Source of the DNA: Methyloversatilis universalis FAM5
Lineage (GTDB): Bacteria; Pseudomonadota; Gammaproteobacteria; Burkholderiales; Rhodocyclaceae
Length of the DNA stretch: 64,000 nucleotides
Direction of reading: 5' to 3'
NCBI RefSeq assembly: GCF_000214035.2
Contig: NZ_AFHG01000052.1
Span: forward strand, 1 to 64,000
Position 1 is the stretch's first letter. Every line of letters starts with the position of its first letter. The notes under the pieces were generated by a model. It was not told the origin of the DNA. It worked only from the letters and a program-made list of their open reading frames with translations, and did no database searches. Of this stretch, positions 60,237 to 64,000 are shown piece after piece. A program made the position numbers and the translations under genes.

Positions 60237-61472
60237 ATGGCCCTGCTGCTGTCCATCGATGAACCGCCGAAGTCGTCCGCCGCGGCGCCGTCGGTCGAGG
60301 CTTTCCTCGAAATGGGGTTCCGGCCGGTCTATCTGGCCGGCGCGCTGTGGGCGCTGCTCGCGGTGGCGGTGTGGATATTCGCGCCGCAGCTGCCGGGCGG
60401 CACGCTGGGCGGGCTGGCCTGGCACGCCCACGAAATGCTGTGGGGTTTCGTCGCCACCATTGCGGTCGGCTTCCTGATGACCGCCGGCGGCGCCTGGACA
60501 GGCATCAATCCGCTGGCCGGCCGTGCGCTGGCGGTGCTCTGCCTGCTGTGGGCGCTGGCACGGGTCGCCTTCCTGCTGCCGGGTGACGCCGCCTTTCTGG
60601 CTGGCGCACTGGCCGAGGGCGGCTTCTTCGCGCTGGCCGCCGCCGCGCTCGGGCGCTCGGTGCTGCTGTCCCGCAACACCCGCAACTACGCAGTGCCGCT
60701 CATGCTGCTCGGTCTGGGCCTGACCGACCTGCTTTTCCTGCTCGCCACCCGCGCCGGCGACTACGGCGCGCTGATGCGGCATTTCAACGCCGGTCTGCTG
60801 GTGATGACGCTGCTCACGCTGCTGGTCGCGCGCCGGGTGATTCCCTTCTTTGCCATGCGGGCGGTGCCTGGGCTGACTGTACCGGCCCATCTGCAGAGCG
60901 GCATGGCCCAGCTGATCGCCAGCGCGGTTGCGGTGCTCTGCCTGTTCGCCGGCTGGACCACCGCACTGGCCGCCGCACTGACGGTGGCCGGCGGCATCGC
61001 GCTGCTGCAGTGGGTGAGCTGGAAGCCGTGGCGGGTGCTGCACAAGCCGCTGCTGTGGATTCTGTACGTCGGCTACGCCGGGCTCGGCATCGGCCTGCTG
61101 CTGGCTGCCGCCCACGCGGCCGGTGCCGGCACGCCGGCCGCGCTGCATGTGCATGTGATCGCGATGGGCGGCTTTTCGGTGCTCATCATCGGCATGATCA
61201 CCCGCACCGCGCTCGGCCACCTCGGCCGCCCGCTGGACACCGACCGCAGCATGGTGACGGCTTACGGACTGGTGATCGCCGCCACCGTGCTGAGGCTGGC
61301 CGCGCTGCATCCGTCGCCGGCGTCGGTGCATCTGCTGCACGGCGCCGCCGGACTGTGGGCGCTGGCGTTCGCGCTCTATCTGTGGCGCTTCTTCCCGATG
61401 ATGATCCGCCCGCGGCCGGATCGCGCCGGCCCCGCCGCGCAGCCGGTGTCCATCACGCCGCGCCGGGGCTGA
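60237..61472 (+). CDS. nnrS: NnrS family haem-copper membrane protein
   Basis: The 411-residue protein has about twelve membrane helices and the NnrS histidine-bearing motifs GLAWHAHEMLWGFVATIAVG, RHFNAGLLVMTLLTLLVARR and HVHVIAMGGFSVLIIGMITR. NnrS proteins protect against nitrosative stress by limiting iron-NO complexes and go with denitrification regulation. GGAG precedes the ATG. It heads an operon-like set with an NsrR-like regulator. Confidence 0.92.
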   Translation: MALLLSIDEPPKSSAAAPSVEAFLEMGFRPVYLAGALWALLAVAVWIFAPQLPGGTLGGLAWHAHEMLWGFVATIAVGFLMTAGGAWTGINPLAGRALAVLCLLWALARVAFLLPGDAAFLAGALAEGGFFALAAAALGRSVLLSRNTRNYAVPLMLLGLGLTDLLFLLATRAGDYGALMRHFNAGLLVMTLLTLLVARRVIPFFAMRAVPGLTVPAHLQSGMAQLIASAVAVLCLFAGWTTALAAALTVAGGIALLQWVSWKPWRVLHKPLLWILYVGYAGLGIGLLLAAAHAAGAGTPAALHVHVIAMGGFSVLIIGMITRTALGHLGRPLDTDRSMVTAYGLVIAATVLRLAALHPSPASVHLLHGAAGLWALAFALYLWRFFPMMIRPRPDRAGPAAQPVSITPRRG

Positions 61473-61577
61473 CATGGGCGCGCCCGCCGGCCACCGTATC
61501 CACACCCGCCGCAAGGTGGTACGGGCCTTGCAGGCCGTGTGCCGGGTGACTTTCACGACACGCACAGGACACTCGCC

Positions 61578-62018
61578 ATGCGTCTGACCACGATGACCGA
61601 TTACGCGCTGCGCCTGCTCATGCACGTCGGCCGGCATCCGGACCGGCTGTGCACCATCGCCGAAATCGCGCAGGCCTACGGCATTTCGGAAGCCCATCTG
61701 ATGAAGGTGACCCACCAGCTGGCGCTGGCCGGCTGGCTGGAAACGGTGCGCGGCAAGGGCGGCGGCATGCGGCTCGGCCACGATCCGGCGCAGATCCGGC
61801 TGGGCGAGGTGGTGCGCAGCGTGGAACCGGACTTCCGGCTGGTCGAATGTCTCGGCGAGCCGGGCGGCAGCGGCTGCTCGCTGGAAGGACGCTGCCGTCT
61901 CACCGGCATTTTCGAAGGCGCGCTGGCCGAGTTCCTGGCCCATCTCGACCGCCACACGCTGGCCGATCTGCTGCCGCCCGCGCCGCGCGCGATCGAACCG
62001 CTGCGGAGAGTATCGTGA
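61578..62018 (+). CDS. nsrR: Rrf2-family regulator, NsrR-like
   Basis: The 146-residue protein has an N-terminal winged helix (MRLTTMTDYALRLLMHVGRH; AYGISEAHLMKVTHQLALAG) and three cysteines Cys91, Cys100 and Cys106 for an Fe-S cluster, the NsrR pattern. NsrR senses NO by cluster nitrosylation and represses NO-defence genes. An NsrR-like palindrome lies at the nnrS promoter. The stop overlaps the next gene by one base. Confidence 0.87.
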   Translation: MRLTTMTDYALRLLMHVGRHPDRLCTIAEIAQAYGISEAHLMKVTHQLALAGWLETVRGKGGGMRLGHDPAQIRLGEVVRSVEPDFRLVECLGEPGGSGCSLEGRCRLTGIFEGALAEFLAHLDRHTLADLLPPAPRAIEPLRRVS

Positions 62019-62323
62019 TGCCCGACATCGACACCCTGCGCGCCGCGCTGCATACGGTGCCGGACCCGGAGCTGGCGGAAAGCATCGTCGACCTCGGCCT
62101 GGTGAAACACATCGGCGTCGGTGACCGCCAGGTCGATGTGGTACTGATTCCGACCAGCGCCACCTGCCCGATGGGCGACCTGCTGATCGAGGACGCCACC
62201 GCCGCGCTGCGTGCCGCCTGCCCGCCGGGCTGGGCAGTGAACGTGACGTTCGACTGGGACACGCCCTGGCATCCCGGACGCATGAGCCCGGCGCTGCAGC
62301 AGCGCTTCGGCTGGAACATCTGA
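62018..62323 (+). CDS. DUF59 (MIP18/PaaD-like) Fe-S assembly protein
   Basis: The 101-residue protein contains the DUF59 core VPDPELAESIVDLGLVKHIG and PTSATCPMGDLLIEDATAAL with the conserved cysteine. The family helps assemble or repair Fe-S clusters. Its TGATG coupling with the nsrR-like gene and place in an NO-stress operon suggest cluster repair after nitrosative damage. That link is inference. Confidence 0.83.
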   Translation: MPDIDTLRAALHTVPDPELAESIVDLGLVKHIGVGDRQVDVVLIPTSATCPMGDLLIEDATAALRAACPPGWAVNVTFDWDTPWHPGRMSPALQQRFGWNI

Positions 62324-62337
62324 CGGAGAGACACGAC

Positions 62338-62742
62338 ATGCAGATTGCCTCGTTCGACGACCTGATCGCCGCCGCCCGGCAGCAGCCCGAGCCGCAGCGC
62401 CTGCTGCTGGTGTTCACCCGTGCCGAACTGCCGGACGGCGCCAGCGCGGCCGAGCGCGCCGGCTTCGCCGCCGGCCGGGGCGGCGCGCTGGTGCCGCACT
62501 GCTGCGTGGACAAGTCGCCGCACGAACTGCAGGACTTCGCTGCGCTGGCGGAGGAGGCCGGCCTGTTCGCGCCGGACTGGGCGATCGTGTTCGTCGCAGC
62601 GCTGTCCGGCAGTGGCGGTCGGCCGCCGGCCGAGGCCGACATCGGCCGCTCACTCGACCGCATGGTCGAGGCGATCAAGGCGGGCCGGCTGGACGGGCTG
62701 ATGCCGGTGGACCGCCGCGGCCGGGCGGTGCGGCTGGCATGA
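62338..62742 (+). CDS. Conserved hypothetical protein in the NO-response operon
   Basis: The 134-residue soluble protein starts MQIASFDDLIAAARQQPEPQ and contains LLLVFTRAELPDGASAAERA, a CC pair in VPHCCVDKSPHEL, and an acidic middle. Similar proteins in betaproteobacteria are sometimes labelled ribonucleotide reductase alpha, which the sequence does not support. It lies 14 nt after the DUF59 gene behind GGAGAG and overlaps the next gene by ATGA. Confidence 0.7.
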   Translation: MQIASFDDLIAAARQQPEPQRLLLVFTRAELPDGASAAERAGFAAGRGGALVPHCCVDKSPHELQDFAALAEEAGLFAPDWAIVFVAALSGSGGRPPAEADIGRSLDRMVEAIKAGRLDGLMPVDRRGRAVRLA

Positions 62743-63812
62743 GCGTGACGCGGCCGCCGGGCTGGCGTCAGGCGGTCGTCGCCTGCGCGCTGCTGGCGGT
62801 GGTGGCGCTGCTGTCCGGCCTGAGCGGCGGGCTGGCCCGGCTGGGCCTGCCGGTGCCGGTCATGCCGGCGCCGGTGCATGGCGCGCTGATGGTGTGCGGC
62901 TTCTTCGGCACGCTGATCGCACTCGAACGCGCAGTCGCGCTCGGTCGTCTTGCCGGCCTGGGTGCGCCGCTGCTGGCCGGCATCGGTGGCCTGCTTGCGT
63001 GGAGCCCGTCGCTGCTGCCGCTGGCCCAGGCCTGCTGGGCGCTGGCTGCGGCCGGTCTGGTCGCGCTCTACGTTCATGCCGGCGTCAGCCGTGCGTGGTC
63101 GCCTCACCTGATGGTCGAACTGTGCGGTGCCGCCTGCTGGCTGGGTGGCGCGCTGCTGTGGGCGATGGGCGGCGACCTCGCCGCCACCACCCGCGGCTGG
63201 GTGGCCTTCCTGGTGCTCACCATTGCCGGTGAGCGGCGCGAACTGACCCAGCTGGTGCGGCTGCCGGCGCTGGCGCGCAGCCTGTTCATCGCGGCGGTCG
63301 CGCTGCTGATCGCCGGTGCGGTCGATCCCGCCTCGCTGGCGCTGTGGCCGGGCTGCGCGCTGCTGGCGCTGTGGCTGCTGCGCTGGGACATTGCGCCGCG
63401 CGCATGGCGTGCAGCCGGCTGGCCGGGCCATACCGCGCTCTGCCTCACCGTCGGCTATCTGTGGCTGCTGGTGGGCGCGCTGCTCGGCCTGTACGGCGAG
63501 TTCCATCCGGGGCCGCTGGCCGCCACCGGGCTGCATGCGGTGCTGCTGGGCTTCGTGTTCGCCATGGTGTTCGGCCACGCCCCCATCGTTCTGCCGGCAC
63601 TGCTGCGCCTGCGGCCGGTCTACGATCCACGTGCGCGCTGGCCGCTGTGGCTGCTCGCCCTCAGCCTTGCGCTGCGCATTGCCGGTGCGGGGCTCGGCCG
63701 GCATGATGCGCTGATGCTGGCCGGCGGGCTGCACGCCGCGGCCATCCTGCTGTTCGCGGCGCTCATGCTGCGCGCCGTGCGCGCAGCGAAACCGGCCCCC
63801 GCGATGTCGTGA
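62739..63812 (+). CDS. Polytopic membrane protein with NnrS-like features
   Basis: The 357-residue protein has about ten membrane helices. Segments such as HGALMVCGFFGTLIALERAV and LGFVFAMVFGHAPIVLPALL recall NnrS and haem-copper proteins in the placement of His within helices. I do not recognise a named family with certainty. It is coupled to the preceding gene (ATGA) and therefore belongs to the NO-response set. Confidence 0.7.
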   Translation: MSVTRPPGWRQAVVACALLAVVALLSGLSGGLARLGLPVPVMPAPVHGALMVCGFFGTLIALERAVALGRLAGLGAPLLAGIGGLLAWSPSLLPLAQACWALAAAGLVALYVHAGVSRAWSPHLMVELCGAACWLGGALLWAMGGDLAATTRGWVAFLVLTIAGERRELTQLVRLPALARSLFIAAVALLIAGAVDPASLALWPGCALLALWLLRWDIAPRAWRAAGWPGHTALCLTVGYLWLLVGALLGLYGEFHPGPLAATGLHAVLLGFVFAMVFGHAPIVLPALLRLRPVYDPRARWPLWLLALSLALRIAGAGLGRHDALMLAGGLHAAAILLFAALMLRAVRAAKPAPAMS

Positions 63813-63825
63813 AGGAGTACCCGCG

Positions 63826-64000
63826 ATGAACACACCGGACAATCTGTCGGCCTGGCGACGCGCCGAGCGCCAGCGTCTGCTGACCGAGCGCGAGGCGGTC
63901 GAGCCGGCGCAGCGCATGGCGCGCAATGTCGAAATCACCGGCTATCTCGAAGCGGGTTTCCCGCTGCTGTCCCATATGACGATCGGCTTCTGCTGGCCCT
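63826..64000 (+). CDS. 5-formyltetrahydrofolate cyclo-ligase-like protein (3' end outside window)
   Basis: The first 58 residues are visible: MNTPDNLSAWRRAERQRLLT..., then RMARNVEITGYLEAGFPLLS and MTIGFCWP. This matches the N terminus of 5-formyl-THF cyclo-ligase family proteins (RRAERQRLL, IGFYWP-type strand). The ATP-binding part is beyond the window, so function is uncertain. GGAG lies 8 nt before the ATG, and the gene follows the membrane protein by 13 nt. Confidence 0.6.
   Translation, partial: MNTPDNLSAWRRAERQRLLTEREAVEPAQRMARNVEITGYLEAGFPLLSHMTIGFCWP

Noticed and set aside
60177-63938. A 1253-codon open frame on the - strand opposite the nnrS operon
   Set aside because: It is Gln/Arg/His-rich low-complexity sequence antisense to several clear genes in GC-rich DNA; it has no recognisable domain.

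Overview
The window is about 64 kb of GC-rich chromosome from a betaproteobacterium. The gene order of the ribosomal block, a PEP-CTERM/PrsT surface-protein locus, a lanthanide-type quinoprotein alcohol (methanol) dehydrogenase cluster and an NnrS/NsrR nitric-oxide module together point to the Rhodocyclales, and a facultative methylotroph of the Methyloversatilis kind is plausible. That genus assignment is inference from gene content, not from a search.

Layout. (1) 1-14.6 kb: the 3' end of tuf, then the S10, spc and alpha ribosomal operons, all on the + strand and nearly gapless (rpsJ to rplQ, with secY, infA, rpmJ and rpoA), closed by a strong intrinsic terminator. (2) 14.7-20.4 kb: sulfate assimilation on the - strand (TSUP transporter, sulfite reductase hemoprotein, DUF934 protein, Fe-S APS reductase, uroporphyrinogen-III methyltransferase), divergent from a CysB-like regulator. 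(3) 20.5-24.9 kb: an unknown gene, the large TPR protein PrsT, and a PEP-CTERM protein behind a clear sigma-54 promoter. (4) 25-28.6 kb: an Atm1-type ABC exporter, an MgtC/DUF4010 membrane protein and a tiny HMA-like protein. (5) 28.6-31.3 kb: a soluble GDH-like PQQ dehydrogenase with a cytochrome c that carries a CX3CH haem motif, behind a sigma-54 promoter. (6) 31.3-37.7 kb: a tripartite RND efflux operon with its own TetR repressor and palindromic operators. (7) 37.8-51.3 kb: a fatty-acid beta-oxidation region with a PsrA-like regulator, FadE, two thiolase/multifunctional-enzyme modules, a thioesterase, a FadL porin, then a REP array and a lone enoyl-CoA hydratase. (8) 51.3-57.2 kb: a lipoprotein truncated globin, a DUF3034 protein, and the quinoprotein methanol/alcohol dehydrogenase operon (dehydrogenase, MxaJ-like binding protein, two near-duplicate cytochromes c, an HbpS/GlcG-like protein). 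(9) 57.2-59.7 kb: a PilZ protein and a second PEP-CTERM protein (phytase-like esterase domain). (10) 59.8-64 kb: a small membrane protein and an NO-response operon (NnrS, NsrR-like Rrf2 regulator, DUF59 protein, two uncharacterised proteins, start of a 5-formyl-THF cyclo-ligase-like gene).

The most interesting signal is regulatory. The two PQQ-dehydrogenase operons, 22 kb apart and on opposite strands, share a palindrome GAGACAGCTGTCTC (perfect at one operon, two one-mismatch copies 22 bp apart at the other), each placed 94-130 bp upstream of a sigma-54 -24/-12 promoter. This looks like an enhancer-dependent quinoprotein alcohol-oxidation regulon. Other readable circuits are the sigma-54 control of PEP-CTERM genes, a CAAAC-N4-GTTTG PsrA-type operator at the beta-oxidation regulator, and overlapping FNR/DNR and NsrR sites in front of nnrS.
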